Notes: generated by a model not told the origin, from the sequence alone. Numbered from the stretch's first letter, positions 53,251-62,846 are shown. The stretch: 64,000 nt of DNA from a beta proteobacterium AAP99 (GCA_001295775.1 LJIA01000010.1:124001-188000), one strand, 5' to 3'. A program made the numbers and translations.

Positions 53251-56070
53251 ATGAAGAAGCGGCTTCTGGCCGCAGCAGTGGTTTCCGTATTGAGCGCGAC
53301 CGCGGTCGACGCATGGGCAGCCGGTCTGGGGCGGCTCACCGTGCAGTCCGCCATCGGTCAGCCATTGCGCGCCGAAGTGGAAATCACCTCACTCACGAAG
53401 GATGAGGAGGCTTCGCTCGCCGCGCGTCTCGCGTCGGCCGATGCCTTCCGGATTGCCAACATCGAGCCGAATGCCGCGCTGTCGAGCGCACGGTTTGCGA
53501 TCGAGAAGCGGCCCGACGGTCGCAGCGTGATCCGCATCACGACCGCGCAGCCCGTCAACGAGCCCTTCCTCGATCTTCTGGTCGAACTGTCTTGGGCAAC
53601 CGGTCGACTCGTCCGCGAGTACACCGTGCTGCTTGATCCGCCCGGCACACGTCTCGCACCGGTCGAAACCGCGCCGGTCGCTGCACCGCCTGCTGCGACG
53701 CGTCCGACCGCGCCGGCCCCTGCGCCTGCGGCCGCAGCGCCCGCGCCAGCCCCGGGTGCCAAGCCCGCCCCCGCTCCTGCGCCCGCACCGGCCGCGGACA
53801 AGCCCGCAGCCGGCACGTACACCGTCAAGCGCGGCGACACGCTGGGCAAGATTGCCCGTGAAAACCTCACGCCCGCGGTCAATCTTGACCAGATGCTGGT
53901 CGCGCTGTATCGCGCCAACCCGGAAGCATTTGTCGGCGACAACATGAACCGCCTGCGCAGTGGCGCGGTTCTGCGCGTGCCCTCGGCGCAGGACGCGGCC
54001 AGCGTCACGCCGGGTGAGGCCCGCAAGATTGTTGTGGCCCAGTCCAGTGACTTCTCATCTTTCCGCGACCGCGTGGCGGACACCGCAGCCAAGGCCCCTG
54101 CAGCTGCCGCGCCCTCCGCGCCCAAGCAGGCCGCTGCCGGGACCGTGGTGCCCAAGGTCGAAGACAAGTCCAAGGCTGCGCCGTCTGCGGACCAGCTGAA
54201 AGTCCAGAAGGCAGAGCCCACGGCCAAGGGTGCCGGTCAGAGCGCTGCCAAGCAGGCCGAACTCGACAAGATTGCCAAGGACAAGGCGATCGCCGAAGAA
54301 AAGGCGCGCCTAGCCCAGCTGGAGAAGAACAACGCAGCGATGAAGGAGCTGCAGGCCAAGAACGCCGCGGCTGCTGAAGCTCAGCGCAAGGCTGAGGAAG
54401 CCAAGAAGGCGGCTGACGCCAAGGCTGCCGCCGACGCAAAGGCCGCTGCTGACGCCAAGGCTGCCGCAGCAGCCAAGGCCGCTGCCGATGCCAAGGCTGC
54501 GGCAGACGCCAAGGCCGCTGCAGATGCAAAGGCCGCAGCCGATGCCAAGGCCGCCGCAGACGCGAAGGCTGCAGCGGATGCCAAGGCCGCCGCAGACGCC
54601 AAGGCCGCCGAAGCTGCCAAGACCGTTGCTGCCCCGGCCGCCGCACCTGCTCCCGCGCCGGCACCGGCACCTGTACCTGCCCCCGCGCCTGCCCCGGTCG
54701 CCAAGCCGGCACCGGCACCGGCGCCTGCGCCGGCCGAGCCGAGCTTCCTGGATTCCATCCTCGGCAACTGGGTGGGCATGGCGGGCTTGGGTGGCTTGGT
54801 TCTGCTCGGCGCCGGCTGGCTGGCGATCCGCAGCCGCCGCAACCGCGAGACCGCACAGTTTGAAGACAGCGTGATGGCCAATGCCGCGGGCAACTCGGTC
54901 ATCGGCGAAACGGGTGGCGCCACGGTGGACACCACCAACGCCTCCTCGGTCTTCAACAGCAACTACATGCCGGCATCCAGCCAGCTGGATTCCTCCGAGG
55001 TCGATCCGGTGGCTGAGGCCGATGTCTATATCGCCTACGGTCGCGACAAGCAGGCCGAGGAAATTCTGCGTGAAGCGCTCGTTGCGCAGCCGGATCGCCA
55101 CACCGCCCGCCTGAAGCTGCTGGAGATCCTTGCCGGCCGCAAAGACGTCGCCGGATTCGGTGATGAGGCCAAGGTCCTGCATGACAAGACCAATGGCATG
55201 GGTGATGAGTGGAAGCGCGCCGCGCTGATGGGTGCCGCGCTCGACCCCAACAATGAGCTCTATCGCGTGGGCGCCGCCATGGCCCAGGCCCAGGGCATGG
55301 AGGCCACGCTGCCTGTCGGCATGAGTGCTGACCGGCTCGACACCTTCGATACAACCGCACCGCTCGCCGCGGGCAGCGCCACCCAGGAAGTGAAGCTGCC
55401 CGATCTCGGTGATCCGTCTGCGGGCTTCGCGCCGACCACGATGTCCACCCCGACCGTGGACCCGAATTCGCTGGACTTTGATCTTGGCGTGCCGGCGCTC
55501 GAAGGCGGCACGATGCCGATGCCCGAGCAGCTCAAGGCGCTCGACCCGGCCGGCGATTTTATGAACAGCGACAAGGGCAGCAAGGCAGAGCCTTCCGCCT
55601 CGTTCGTTGCCACCGACCCCAACTTCGGTGCGCTCGATCTCAATCTGGCCACCATGCCGGGCCTGCCGCCCGAGGCCTCGCCGCCGCCCACCGCGCGCGA
55701 CGTGCTGGGCAACGGGCTGGACTTCGACATCGGTGGTGCCACGATGATTGCACCGCCGCCGCCGCCACCGGCTGCACTCGATCTCCCGCCGCTGGAAGGC
55801 GATTCGGCGGTGCTCGACTTCGATCTCGGCGATGCCCCCGCGCCTGCCGCGGCTCCGCTGCCCACGCTGGATATGCCTGCGCCGGCGGCAGCGCCTGCCA
55901 TGGCACCGGCCGGGACGGACAACGATGCCGCCACCAAGCTCAGCCTGGCCTCGGCCTACGTGGCCATCGGCGACAGCGAAGGGGCACGCGAGATCCTGAA
56001 CGAAGTGATCAGCATCGGTTCGGCAGATCAGCAGGCTCAGGCCCGCGAACTGCTGTCGCGCCTGAGCTGA
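53251..56070 (+). CDS. fimV: FimV/HubP-family protein with LysM domain and KAAADA repeats
   Basis: 939 residues, inner-membrane protein of the FimV/HubP family, linked to polar organisation and type IV pili. Order: signal peptide (KKRLLAAAVVSVLSATAVDAW), FimV N-terminal domain (GLGRLTVQSAIGQPLRAEVEI), Pro/Ala linker, LysM near residue 188 (YTVKRGDTLGKIARENL), a charged coiled region with 18-base-unit KAAADA repeats, one transmembrane helix near 507-530 (WVGMAGLGGLVLLGAGWLAI), a cytosolic acidic region, and the C-terminal FimV motif (TKLSLASAYVAIGDSEGAREIL). An upstream in-frame ATG at 53200 is possible but lengthens the signal n-region. No type IV pilus gene is adjacent; this location before truA is common. 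Confidence 0.92.
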   Translation: MKKRLLAAAVVSVLSATAVDAWAAGLGRLTVQSAIGQPLRAEVEITSLTKDEEASLAARLASADAFRIANIEPNAALSSARFAIEKRPDGRSVIRITTAQPVNEPFLDLLVELSWATGRLVREYTVLLDPPGTRLAPVETAPVAAPPAATRPTAPAPAPAAAAPAPAPGAKPAPAPAPAPAADKPAAGTYTVKRGDTLGKIARENLTPAVNLDQMLVALYRANPEAFVGDNMNRLRSGAVLRVPSAQDAASVTPGEARKIVVAQSSDFSSFRDRVADTAAKAPAAAAPSAPKQAAAGTVVPKVEDKSKAAPSADQLKVQKAEPTAKGAGQSAAKQAELDKIAKDKAIAEEKARLAQLEKNNAAMKELQAKNAAAAEAQRKAEEAKKAADAKAAADAKAAADAKAAAAAKAAADAKAAADAKAAADAKAAADAKAAADAKAAADAKAAADAKAAEAAKTVAAPAAAPAPAPAPAPVPAPAPAPVAKPAPAPAPAPAEPSFLDSILGNWVGMAGLGGLVLLGAGWLAIRSRRNRETAQFEDSVMANAAGNSVIGETGGATVDTTNASSVFNSNYMPASSQLDSSEVDPVAEADVYIAYGRDKQAEEILREALVAQPDRHTARLKLLEILAGRKDVAGFGDEAKVLHDKTNGMGDEWKRAALMGAALDPNNELYRVGAAMAQAQGMEATLPVGMSADRLDTFDTTAPLAAGSATQEVKLPDLGDPSAGFAPTTMSTPTVDPNSLDFDLGVPALEGGTMPMPEQLKALDPAGDFMNSDKGSKAEPSASFVATDPNFGALDLNLATMPGLPPEASPPPTARDVLGNGLDFDIGGATMIAPPPPPPAALDLPPLEGDSAVLDFDLGDAPAPAAAPLPTLDMPAPAAAPAMAPAGTDNDAATKLSLASAYVAIGDSEGAREILNEVISIGSADQQAQARELLSRLS
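54406..54618 (+). repeat. Tandem 18-base repeats encoding KAAADA in fimV
   Basis: From 54421 eleven 18-base units (aag-gcc-gcc-gca-gac-gcc type) encode KAAADA, with variants KAAAAA and KAAEAA; a 15-base partial unit precedes at 54406. Codons vary between units, so the amino-acid pattern is conserved more than the DNA. It predicts a long charged Ala-rich helix like the TolA middle domain. Confidence 0.85.
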
Positions 56071-56090
56071 TCCGCTTGCCCGTCTGACCA

Positions 56091-56117
56091 AAGCGCCCGG
56101 TTCGCCGGGCGTTTTGC
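56091..56117 (+). terminator. Rho-independent terminator after fimV
   Basis: CGCCCGG (56094-56100), loop TTCG, CCGGGCG (56105-56111), then TTTTGC. A UUCG tetraloop and T-run make this a strong terminator, 23 bases after fimV and 38 before truA. Confidence 0.88.
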
Positions 56118-56149
56118 TTTCGGGCTGTCTCCACGGCATCCTCATTCCC

Positions 56150-56965
56150 ATGCGCATTGCACTCGGCATCAGCTACCAGGGCGCAGGCTTTCAGGGCTGG
56201 CAGTCCCAGCCCAGCGGCCTGGGTGTGCAGGACGCCTTCGAGGCCGCACTGGCGCGCTTCATCGGCGCGCCGCATGTTGCGGCAAGCAATGTGCGCTGGC
56301 CAACGGTCTGCGCCGGACGAACGGATGCCGGCGTCCACGCCACGGCGCAGGTGCTGCACTTCGACAGCCCCGTGGAGCGCGAGCCTGCCAGTTGGGTGCG
56401 CGGGCTCAACACCTTTCTGCCGCCCGCGATCGCCGTGCACTGGGCGCGGGCGGTGAGCGATGAATTCCACGCCCGCTTTGCCGCGCAGTGGCGTGAGTAT
56501 GTGTATTTGATCCAGGACGATCCGGTACGGCCCGCGCAGCTTGCGCCCCTGGTGGGCTGGAGCTTCCGGCCGCTGGATGCGCCTGCCATGCACCGCGCGG
56601 CGCAATGCCTGCCAGGCGAACACGATTTCAGCGCCTTCCGCGCGGCCGAATGCCAGGCCAAGTCGCCCGTGAAGCTGCTGCACTTCATCACAGTGCGGCG
56701 CCACGGCAAGTTTGTGCTGGTGCGCGTGCGCGCCAACGCCTTTCTGCATCACATGGTGCGCAACATCGTCGGATGTCTGGTCTACGTGGGGCAGGGGCGT
56801 TGGACGGAAGAGCAGCTTTCGCAGGTGCTCGCCAGCCGCAACCGTGCGCAGGCGGCGCCCACGTTTGGGGCCGAGGGCCTGTACCTGACGGGCGTGCACT
56901 ACCCGGCGGCCTTCGGCGTGCCAGACGCTGCCGATCCCGCGCCATGGTTCGCGCATCTGGCCTGA
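56150..56965 (+). CDS. truA: tRNA pseudouridine(38-40) synthase
   Basis: 271 residues. It isomerises uridines 38-40 in the anticodon stem-loop. It opens with MRIALGISYQGAGFQGWQSQ, has catalytic Asp in CAGRTDAGVHATAQV, and LHHMVRNIVGCLVYVGQG late in the protein. The ATG at 56150 is the family start. Next gene trpF begins 31 bases downstream. Confidence 0.97.
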   Translation: MRIALGISYQGAGFQGWQSQPSGLGVQDAFEAALARFIGAPHVAASNVRWPTVCAGRTDAGVHATAQVLHFDSPVEREPASWVRGLNTFLPPAIAVHWARAVSDEFHARFAAQWREYVYLIQDDPVRPAQLAPLVGWSFRPLDAPAMHRAAQCLPGEHDFSAFRAAECQAKSPVKLLHFITVRRHGKFVLVRVRANAFLHHMVRNIVGCLVYVGQGRWTEEQLSQVLASRNRAQAAPTFGAEGLYLTGVHYPAAFGVPDAADPAPWFAHLA

Positions 56966-56996
56966 GCTCAGCTGCGAGCGTGAAACAATCCAGCGC

Positions 56997-57749
56997 ATGA
57001 GCAGCGCCACGCCCATGACCCGAACCCGCACCCGCATCAAGATCTGCGGCATCACCCGCTGGGACGACGCGCGCGCCGCGGTGGACGCCGGCGCCGATGC
57101 CTTGGGTTTCGTGTTCTGGCCGGGCAGCGGCCGCTACATCGCGCCCGAGGCGGCTGCGGAGATCGTGCGCCGCGTGCCGGCCTTCGTGCAGACGGTGGGT
57201 TTATTCGTGCAGGCCCAGCCGCTTGAGGTCGCCCGCGCTGTGCAGGCTAGTGGCGTGCAGATGATCCAGTGCCATGGCGGCGAGAGCGCGGCGCAATGCG
57301 AGCTGGCCGCCGCTGCGGCGAATCGCCCCTGGATGCGGGCGTTTGGCGTCGGCGAGGGTAGCCACGAAGGCTCCAGCGCAGACGCGTTGCTACACTCCAT
57401 TGATCCTTTTCGGGGTGCCAGCGCCTGGCTGTTCGACACTGCGTCGGCCGGCCACGGCGGCAGCGGCACCCCCTTCGACTGGCAGATCCTTCATCAATGC
57501 GCGGCTCGTCTCAACGCCAACCCCGACAGCGCTCCTCAGCTCGTTTTGAGTGGTGGGTTGAGCGCGCAAAACGTCGCTGGTGCGATTGAGCTGCTGCGGC
57601 CCACGGGGCGGCTGTTCGCGGTCGATGTGTCTTCCGGCGTGGAAGTGCTCGACGCAGATGGCAAGCCCCGGAAGGGCCTCAAAGACCCGGCGCGCATCCG
57701 CGCTTTTGTTGACGAAGTGAACAAGGCGGACGCGCGCTCATCGATCTGA
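56997..57749 (+). CDS. trpF: Phosphoribosylanthranilate isomerase
   Basis: 250 residues, slightly longer than usual. It carries out the Amadori rearrangement in tryptophan synthesis. TIM-barrel motifs: [67 protein letters not shown]. The start at 56997 or the ATG six codons in (MTRTRTRIK) is possible. It precedes trpB by 22 bases. No trp leader peptide or attenuator is visible upstream. Confidence 0.95.
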   Translation: MSSATPMTRTRTRIKICGITRWDDARAAVDAGADALGFVFWPGSGRYIAPEAAAEIVRRVPAFVQTVGLFVQAQPLEVARAVQASGVQMIQCHGGESAAQCELAAAAANRPWMRAFGVGEGSHEGSSADALLHSIDPFRGASAWLFDTASAGHGGSGTPFDWQILHQCAARLNANPDSAPQLVLSGGLSAQNVAGAIELLRPTGRLFAVDVSSGVEVLDADGKPRKGLKDPARIRAFVDEVNKADARSSI

Positions 57750-57771
57750 TGAATGCGAAGGAGGTTTCACC

Positions 57772-59010
57772 ATGAAACCCAACGATCTGCCCCCCGGCGC
57801 AGCCCCCGATCAGGGCGAATACAACTTCCCGGATGCCCGCGGCCACTTCGGCCCCTATGGCGGCATCTTCGTGGCCGAAACCTTGATGCACGCGCTCGAG
57901 GAACTCAAGCAGGCTTACGCGAAGTACCAGCACGACCCCGAGTTCCTGGCCGAATTCCACAACGAGCTTGCCCACTTTGTCGGCCGCCCGAGCCCGGTCT
58001 ACTTTGCCCGCCGCCTGACCGAAGACGCCGGCGGCGCGCAGATCTGGTTCAAGCGCGAGGACCTCAATCACACCGGCGCGCACAAGATCAACAACGTCAT
58101 CGGCCAGGCCATGCTGGCCAAGCGCATGGGCAAGCCGCGCGTGATTGCCGAGACCGGCGCCGGCCAGCACGGCGTGGCCACCGCCACCATCGCGGCGCGC
58201 TACGGCCTGCAGTGCGTCGTTTATATGGGCGAGGAGGACGTGCGCCGCCAGGCGCAGAACGTCTACCGCATGAAGCTGCTCGGCGCCGAGGTGCGCCCGG
58301 TGAGTTCCGGCAGCAAGACCCTGAAGGACGCGCTCAACGAAGCCATGCGCGACTGGGTGACGAACGTGGCCGACACCTTCTACATCATCGGCACCGTGGC
58401 AGGCCCGCACCCCTACCCGATGCTGGTGCGCGACTTCCAGAGCGTGATCGGCGAGGAGTGCATCACCCAGATGCCCGAATTCGCCGGCCGCCAGCCCGAC
58501 TACGTGCTGGCCTGCGTGGGCGGCGGCAGCAATGCCATGGGCATCTTCTATCCCTACCTCAAGCACCCGGAAGTGAGGCTGGTGGGTTGCGAGGCGGCCG
58601 GTGAGGGCATTGCCAGCGGCAAGCATGCGGCATCGCTCTCGGCCGGTTCGCCGGGCGTGCTGCACGGCAACCGCACCTATCTGCTGCAGGACGACAACGG
58701 CCAGATCATCGAGACGCACTCGGTCTCGGCCGGTCTGGACTACCCCGGCGTCGGCCCCGAGCATGCCTGGCTGAAGGACTCGCACCGCGCCGAGTACGTC
58801 GGCGTCACGGACGATGAGGCCCTGGCCGCCTTCCATGACTGCTGCCGCAAGGAAGGCATCATCCCCGCGCTGGAATCCAGCCATGCCGTGGCCTACGCCT
58901 CAAAGCTCGCCGCCACGCTGCCGAAGGACAAGATCATCCTCGTGAATCTGTCCGGCCGGGGCGACAAGGACATGCACACCGTGGCCGAACGGGGCGGGCT
59001 GAAGTTCTGA
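57772..59010 (+). CDS. trpB: Tryptophan synthase beta subunit
   Basis: 412 residues. It joins indole and serine with PLP. PLP lysine in [18 protein letters not shown], then [35 protein letters not shown]-like motif ([15 protein letters not shown]) and [16 protein letters not shown]. Strong GGAGG 8 bases before the ATG. Unlike most operons, 134 bases separate it from trpA, filled by a hairpin element. Confidence 0.98.
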   Translation: MKPNDLPPGAAPDQGEYNFPDARGHFGPYGGIFVAETLMHALEELKQAYAKYQHDPEFLAEFHNELAHFVGRPSPVYFARRLTEDAGGAQIWFKREDLNHTGAHKINNVIGQAMLAKRMGKPRVIAETGAGQHGVATATIAARYGLQCVVYMGEEDVRRQAQNVYRMKLLGAEVRPVSSGSKTLKDALNEAMRDWVTNVADTFYIIGTVAGPHPYPMLVRDFQSVIGEECITQMPEFAGRQPDYVLACVGGGSNAMGIFYPYLKHPEVRLVGCEAAGEGIASGKHAASLSAGSPGVLHGNRTYLLQDDNGQIIETHSVSAGLDYPGVGPEHAWLKDSHRAEYVGVTDDEALAAFHDCCRKEGIIPALESSHAVAYASKLAATLPKDKIILVNLSGRGDKDMHTVAERGGLKF

Positions 59011-59027
59011 GCCGTCAGAGTCGAAAT

Positions 59028-59143
59028 TGAAAATAGATCAATTTCGGACGAAAATATCGAACTTGGTCAATCTGCCACTATCCGCGCACCTGATGCGGAA
59101 AGTGGCCGATTGATCATCAAAAATACATTCAAATTCGGCCAAA
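59028..59143. repeat. Long-hairpin dispersed element, copy 2 (trpB-trpA gap)
   Basis: Stem GGTCAATCTGCCACTATCCGC (59065-59085 as the left arm, 21 bases) with a right arm at 59095-59115, three mismatches (one G-U), and a 9-base loop GCACCTGAT. A short perfect stem GAAATTG/CAATTTC (59032-59038, 59048-59054, also 9-base spacer) precedes it. The flanks TTTCGGAC and AAATTCGGCC match copy 1 inverted. Clearly AT-richer than the flanking genes. Confidence 0.75.
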
Positions 59144-59144
59144 A

Positions 59145-59987
59145 ATGACTGAAACTGCCGTTCTCTCGGGTATCGAGCGCATCGACGCGCGCTTTGCTTC
59201 TCTCAAGGCCGCCGGCCGCAAGGGCCTGATTCCCTTCTTCACCGCCGGTGATCCGGCGCCCGAATCCACCGTGCCGCTGCTGCACGCCCTGGCCCGCGCT
59301 GGGGCCGACGTGATCGAGCTCGGCGTGCCGTTTTCTGACCCCATGGCTGACGGCCCGGTGATCCAGCGCTCCAGTGAACGTGCGCTGGCCCGTGGCGTCG
59401 GCCTGAAGCAGGTGCTGGCCTGGGTGGCGCAGTTTCGTGCGGAGGGCGGCACCACGCCCGTGGTGCTGATGGGCTACGCCAACCCCATCGAGCGCATGGG
59501 CTTGAGTGTCTTTGCTGCCGCGGCGCGTGAGGCCGGCGTGGACGGCGTGCTGGTGGTGGATTACCCGCCCGAGGAGGCGGATGACTACGCCGCGACGCTC
59601 ACCGCAGCCGGTCTGGCCCCCATCTTCCTGCTCGCACCCACCTCCACCGCAGACCGCATTGCGGCCGTGGTGGCCAAGGCGCGCGGCTATATCTATTACG
59701 TCTCGCTCACCGGCGTGACGGGTGCATCCACGCTCAACGCCCAGCAAGTGGCGGGCAAATTGCCGGAAATTCAGGCAAAGGCCAGCGTTCCGGTCGGCGT
59801 GGGTTTTGGCATCCGTGACGCTGAAAGCGCCCGTGCGGTGGCGCGCACGGCGGACGCCGTCGTGATCGGCAGCCGCATCATCCAGCTCATGGAAGAGGCG
59901 GGCGATGCAGCGCGTGCATCGGACGCAATTGCCGCAGCAGAGGCGTTCTTGGCTACGATTCGCGCTTCGCTTGATTCTGGAGTCTGA
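59145..59987 (+). CDS. trpA: Tryptophan synthase alpha subunit
   Basis: 280 residues. It cleaves indole-3-glycerol phosphate and channels indole to TrpB. Features: [99 protein letters not shown]. The catalytic Glu is in [10 protein letters not shown]. The ATG at 59145 directly follows the repeat element (CCAAAAATG) and has no recognisable ribosome-binding site, so how it is translated is open. Confidence 0.96.
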   Translation: MTETAVLSGIERIDARFASLKAAGRKGLIPFFTAGDPAPESTVPLLHALARAGADVIELGVPFSDPMADGPVIQRSSERALARGVGLKQVLAWVAQFRAEGGTTPVVLMGYANPIERMGLSVFAAAAREAGVDGVLVVDYPPEEADDYAATLTAAGLAPIFLLAPTSTADRIAAVVAKARGYIYYVSLTGVTGASTLNAQQVAGKLPEIQAKASVPVGVGFGIRDAESARAVARTADAVVIGSRIIQLMEEAGDAARASDAIAAAEAFLATIRASLDSGV

Positions 59988-60012
59988 GCTCTAACCGAGC
60001 CCAACCAACCCA

Positions 60013-60885
60013 ATGAGCTGGATCGACAAACTCCTGCCCCCCCGCATCAAGACGACCGACTCGGCCACCCGCAAGAGCGTGCCCGAAGGTCTCTGGGTCA
60101 AGTGCCCCAGCTGTGAAACCGTGCTCTACAGCGCCGACCTGCAGGCCAACCAGCACGTCTGCCCCAAGTGCAGCCACCACCTGCGCATCCGCGCCCGGGA
60201 TCGGCTGGACGCCCTGCTGGACGCCGAGGGCCGCTACGAGATCGGTCAGGAGGTCATGCCGGTCGACTCCCTGAAGTTCAAGGACAGCAAGAAGTACCCG
60301 GACCGCCTCAAGGAAGCCATGGATTCCACCGGCGAAACCGACGCCATGGTGGTCATGGGCGGCGCCATCCACACTATTCCGGTGGTGGTGGCCTGCTTCG
60401 AGTTCGAGTTCATGGGCGGATCGATGGGCTCCGTGGTGGGCGAGCGCTTCGCCCGCGGCGCCCAGACCGCGCTGGAACAGAAGACCCCCTTCATCTGCAT
60501 CACCGCCACCGGCGGCGCCCGCATGCAGGAAGGCCTGCTCTCGCTGATGCAGATGGCCAAGACCACGGCCATGATCACCAAGCTGGCCGAGAAGAAGCTG
60601 CCCTTCATCAGCGTGCTGACCGACCCCACCATGGGCGGTGTGTCCGCCAGCTTCGCCTTCATGGGCGACGTGGTGATCGCCGAACCCAAGGCCCTGATCG
60701 GCTTTGCCGGCCCGCGCGTGATCGAACAGACCGTGCGTGAAAAGCTGCCCGAAGGCTTCCAGCGCGCCGAGTTCCTGCTCGAGAAGGGCGCCATCGACAT
60801 GATCGTCGACCGCCGCGAGATGCGCACCGAGATTGCCCAGCTGCTCGCCCTGCTGACGCGGCAGGCGGCGGAAGCGGTGGCTTGA
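60013..60885 (+). CDS. accD: Acetyl-CoA carboxylase carboxyltransferase subunit beta
   Basis: 290 residues. With AccA it transfers carboxyl from biotin to acetyl-CoA in fatty-acid synthesis. The N-terminal zinc ribbon is intact (WVKCPSCE, then HVCPKCSHH), then [37 protein letters not shown] and [22 protein letters not shown]. Start 25 bases after trpA; the trpA-accD-folC order is typical of betaproteobacteria. Confidence 0.97.
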   Translation: MSWIDKLLPPRIKTTDSATRKSVPEGLWVKCPSCETVLYSADLQANQHVCPKCSHHLRIRARDRLDALLDAEGRYEIGQEVMPVDSLKFKDSKKYPDRLKEAMDSTGETDAMVVMGGAIHTIPVVVACFEFEFMGGSMGSVVGERFARGAQTALEQKTPFICITATGGARMQEGLLSLMQMAKTTAMITKLAEKKLPFISVLTDPTMGGVSASFAFMGDVVIAEPKALIGFAGPRVIEQTVREKLPEGFQRAEFLLEKGAIDMIVDRREMRTEIAQLLALLTRQAAEAVA

Positions 60886-60996
60886 GCGAGCCGCGCAGTT
60901 AGGGCGAGCAAGCCGACTGAGCGTTTCTGCTGGCCCGGCGCAGTTCCGCCGCGCATCTGGCCGAGAAACCCTCCTAGCGAGCATCGAGGTCGCTTT

Positions 60997-61275
60997 ATGA
61001 AAACTTCTGCTGTGGCAGAACCGTGCCCGTGCTGCCACGACGTGTCCACGGTTCGCCCCAAGCTTCTGCTGATCGACGAGGCATGGGTTGAGGCGCCGGG
61101 CACAGATCCCAGGCTCGCATTTTGGGCAAGCATGCGTGTGGACGATGTCCACCCTGAAGTGAGACGGGAAGCGCCGCTCGAGCAGTTTGTTGATGGGTTC
61201 TACTGCGAGCGATGCGCGAAGGGCTTTGTCGCAGAAGCGACCTTGAATGAAGCGAGAAGAAAGTATTGGCGGTGA
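60997..61275 (+). CDS. Small Cys-rich protein of unknown function
   Basis: 92 residues, inserted between accD and folC, where the usual order has them adjacent. Paired cysteines at both ends (EPCPCCHDV near the start, YCERCAKGF near the end) form CxC/CC and CxxC motifs that could bind zinc. No signal peptide. The ATG at 60997 has GAGGT 8 bases upstream. I do not recognise a family. It might be a fast-evolving or transferred gene, but codon use is not strongly atypical. Confidence 0.6.
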   Translation: MKTSAVAEPCPCCHDVSTVRPKLLLIDEAWVEAPGTDPRLAFWASMRVDDVHPEVRREAPLEQFVDGFYCERCAKGFVAEATLNEARRKYWR

Positions 61276-61398
61276 GCTGCCGCGGGCTGACAGAGTTCGG
61301 ACGCTTGTGCGGGTGGAAGGCGGCCACGTGGCGACCGGTTAATCGACACAAGAACCCGCCAACAGCGCGCCGTTCATGCCGATGGCTCACAAGCCAAT

Positions 61399-61502
61399 CC
61401 CGCTTGTCCCATGCGGTTCTTCAAGGCATCCGCCTGAAAACCCGCGCCCAGCAAGCCTCTCCAGCCACACCCCTTGAAAGCCCGCATGAAATAAGCGGGA
61501 AC
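61399..61502 (+). repeat. REP-like hairpin repeat, copy 6 with an inverted second half
   Basis: Tag CCCGCTTGTCCCATGCGG, then TTCTTCAAGGCATCCGCCTGAAAACCC; from 61474 a reversed half (TTGAAAGCCCGCATGAAATAAGCGGGA) reproduces the tag inverted, so the whole is a pair of back-to-back repeats. It lies 49 bases before folC. Confidence 0.7.
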
Positions 61503-61550
61503 GGGTATGCGGCCCTCTGACGCCGCACTGCACTCTTAAACTCCCGCGCC

Positions 61551-62846
61551 ATGAATGAATCCCCCGCACTGGCAGACTGGCTCTCGCGCATCGAGCGCCT
61601 GCATCCCAAGACCATCGACATGACCCTGGAGCGCGTGCGCGAGGTAGCGCAGCGCCTGGGCATCCGCTTTGACTGCCCGGTGATCACCGTGGGCGGCACC
61701 AACGGCAAGGGCTCAACCTGCACCTTTCTGGAGTCCATCCTCACGCAGGCCGGGTTCCGGGTGGCGCTGTACACCTCGCCGCATCTGACGCGCTTCAACG
61801 AGCGGGCGCGCTTTGCGCAGGCGTTTGTGCCGGACGAGGCGCTGGTCGCGGCCTTCGAGCGTATCGAGGCGGCGCGAACCGACGCCACCAAGGGCGAGGT
61901 GAGCCTGACCTATTTCGAATACACCACGCTCGCGTGTTTTCTCTGGTTCATGGAGTGCAAGCCGGATGCCGTGGTGCTGGAAGTGGGCATGGGCGGGCGG
62001 CTGGATGCGGTGAACCTGATTGACGCGGACGTGGCGATCGTCACCAGCGTGGATCTGGACCACATGGAGTATCTGGGCCCGACGCGCGAGCACATCGGCT
62101 GGGAAAAAGCGCATATCTACCGCCCCGGCCGCACGGCCATCTGCGGCGACCCCGTGCCGCCGCAGCGCCTGGTGGACTACGCGCAGGAGATCGGCGCAGA
62201 CCTCTGGCTCTTCGGCCGGGACTTCAACTACGCCGGCGACAAGAACCAGTGGAACTGGGCCGGGCGCGGCGCGCGGCGCAACGCCATGGCCTATCCCGGC
62301 CTGCGCGGTGCCAACCAGCTGCTCAACGCGAGTGCCGCGCTGGCGGCGCTCGAGGCGCTCAAGGAGCGGCTGCCGGTGATGCAAAGCGCCGTGCGCCTGG
62401 GCCTGCTCACAGCCGAGCTGCCCGGGCGCTTCCAGGTGCTGCCGGGCAAGCCCGCCATCATCCTGGACGTGGCGCACAACCCGCACGCCAGCAGCGTGCT
62501 GGCCGCCAATCTCGACCACATGGGCTTCTTTCCTTACACGTGGGCGGTGTTCGGCTCCATGGCCGACAAGGACGTGGCGGGCGTGATCGACAAGCTCAAG
62601 GGCCGCATCGACCACTGGCTGCTGACCGACCTGCCCACGCCGCGCGCTGCCACGGCGCAGCAGCTGGCCGAGCAGCTGGCGGCGGCGGGCATCGTGGCGG
62701 GCAAGGACTGTCGCATCGAGACCTTTGCCGATCCGGCATCGGCACTGGCCGCCGCCCAGGCTGGCGCGAGTGAGAACGATAGAATCGTGGTCTTTGGTTC
62801 CTTCTACACGGTGGGTGCTGCACTCACCGCCCTGAAGCGGGCCTGA
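61551..62846 (+). CDS. folC: Dihydrofolate synthase / folylpolyglutamate synthase
   Basis: 431 residues, Mur-ligase fold. It adds glutamate to dihydropteroate and to folates. ATP loop VITVGGTNGKGSTCTFLESIL, then YTSPHLTRFNERAR, EVGMGGRLDAVNLIDAD, TSVDLDHMEYLGPTREHIGWEK and ILDVAHNPHASSVLAANL. The ATG at 61551 is standard. The 276-base upstream gap (61276-61550) holds REP-like copy 6. The SPOR protein gene follows 57 bases downstream. Confidence 0.96.
   Translation: MNESPALADWLSRIERLHPKTIDMTLERVREVAQRLGIRFDCPVITVGGTNGKGSTCTFLESILTQAGFRVALYTSPHLTRFNERARFAQAFVPDEALVAAFERIEAARTDATKGEVSLTYFEYTTLACFLWFMECKPDAVVLEVGMGGRLDAVNLIDADVAIVTSVDLDHMEYLGPTREHIGWEKAHIYRPGRTAICGDPVPPQRLVDYAQEIGADLWLFGRDFNYAGDKNQWNWAGRGARRNAMAYPGLRGANQLLNASAALAALEALKERLPVMQSAVRLGLLTAELPGRFQVLPGKPAIILDVAHNPHASSVLAANLDHMGFFPYTWAVFGSMADKDVAGVIDKLKGRIDHWLLTDLPTPRAATAQQLAEQLAAAGIVAGKDCRIETFADPASALAAAQAGASENDRIVVFGSFYTVGAALTALKRA

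Noticed and set aside
54406-54618. CRISPR-like array
   Set aside because: Repeats are contiguous without spacers, in frame in fimV, and encode a regular peptide.
54310-56169. 619-codon open frame opposite fimV
   Set aside because: Mirror of the repetitive Ala/Lys region; no start signals or domain.
56966-56996. trp attenuator or leader peptide before trpF
   Set aside because: Only 31 bases separate truA and trpF; no Trp-rich peptide or alternative hairpins.
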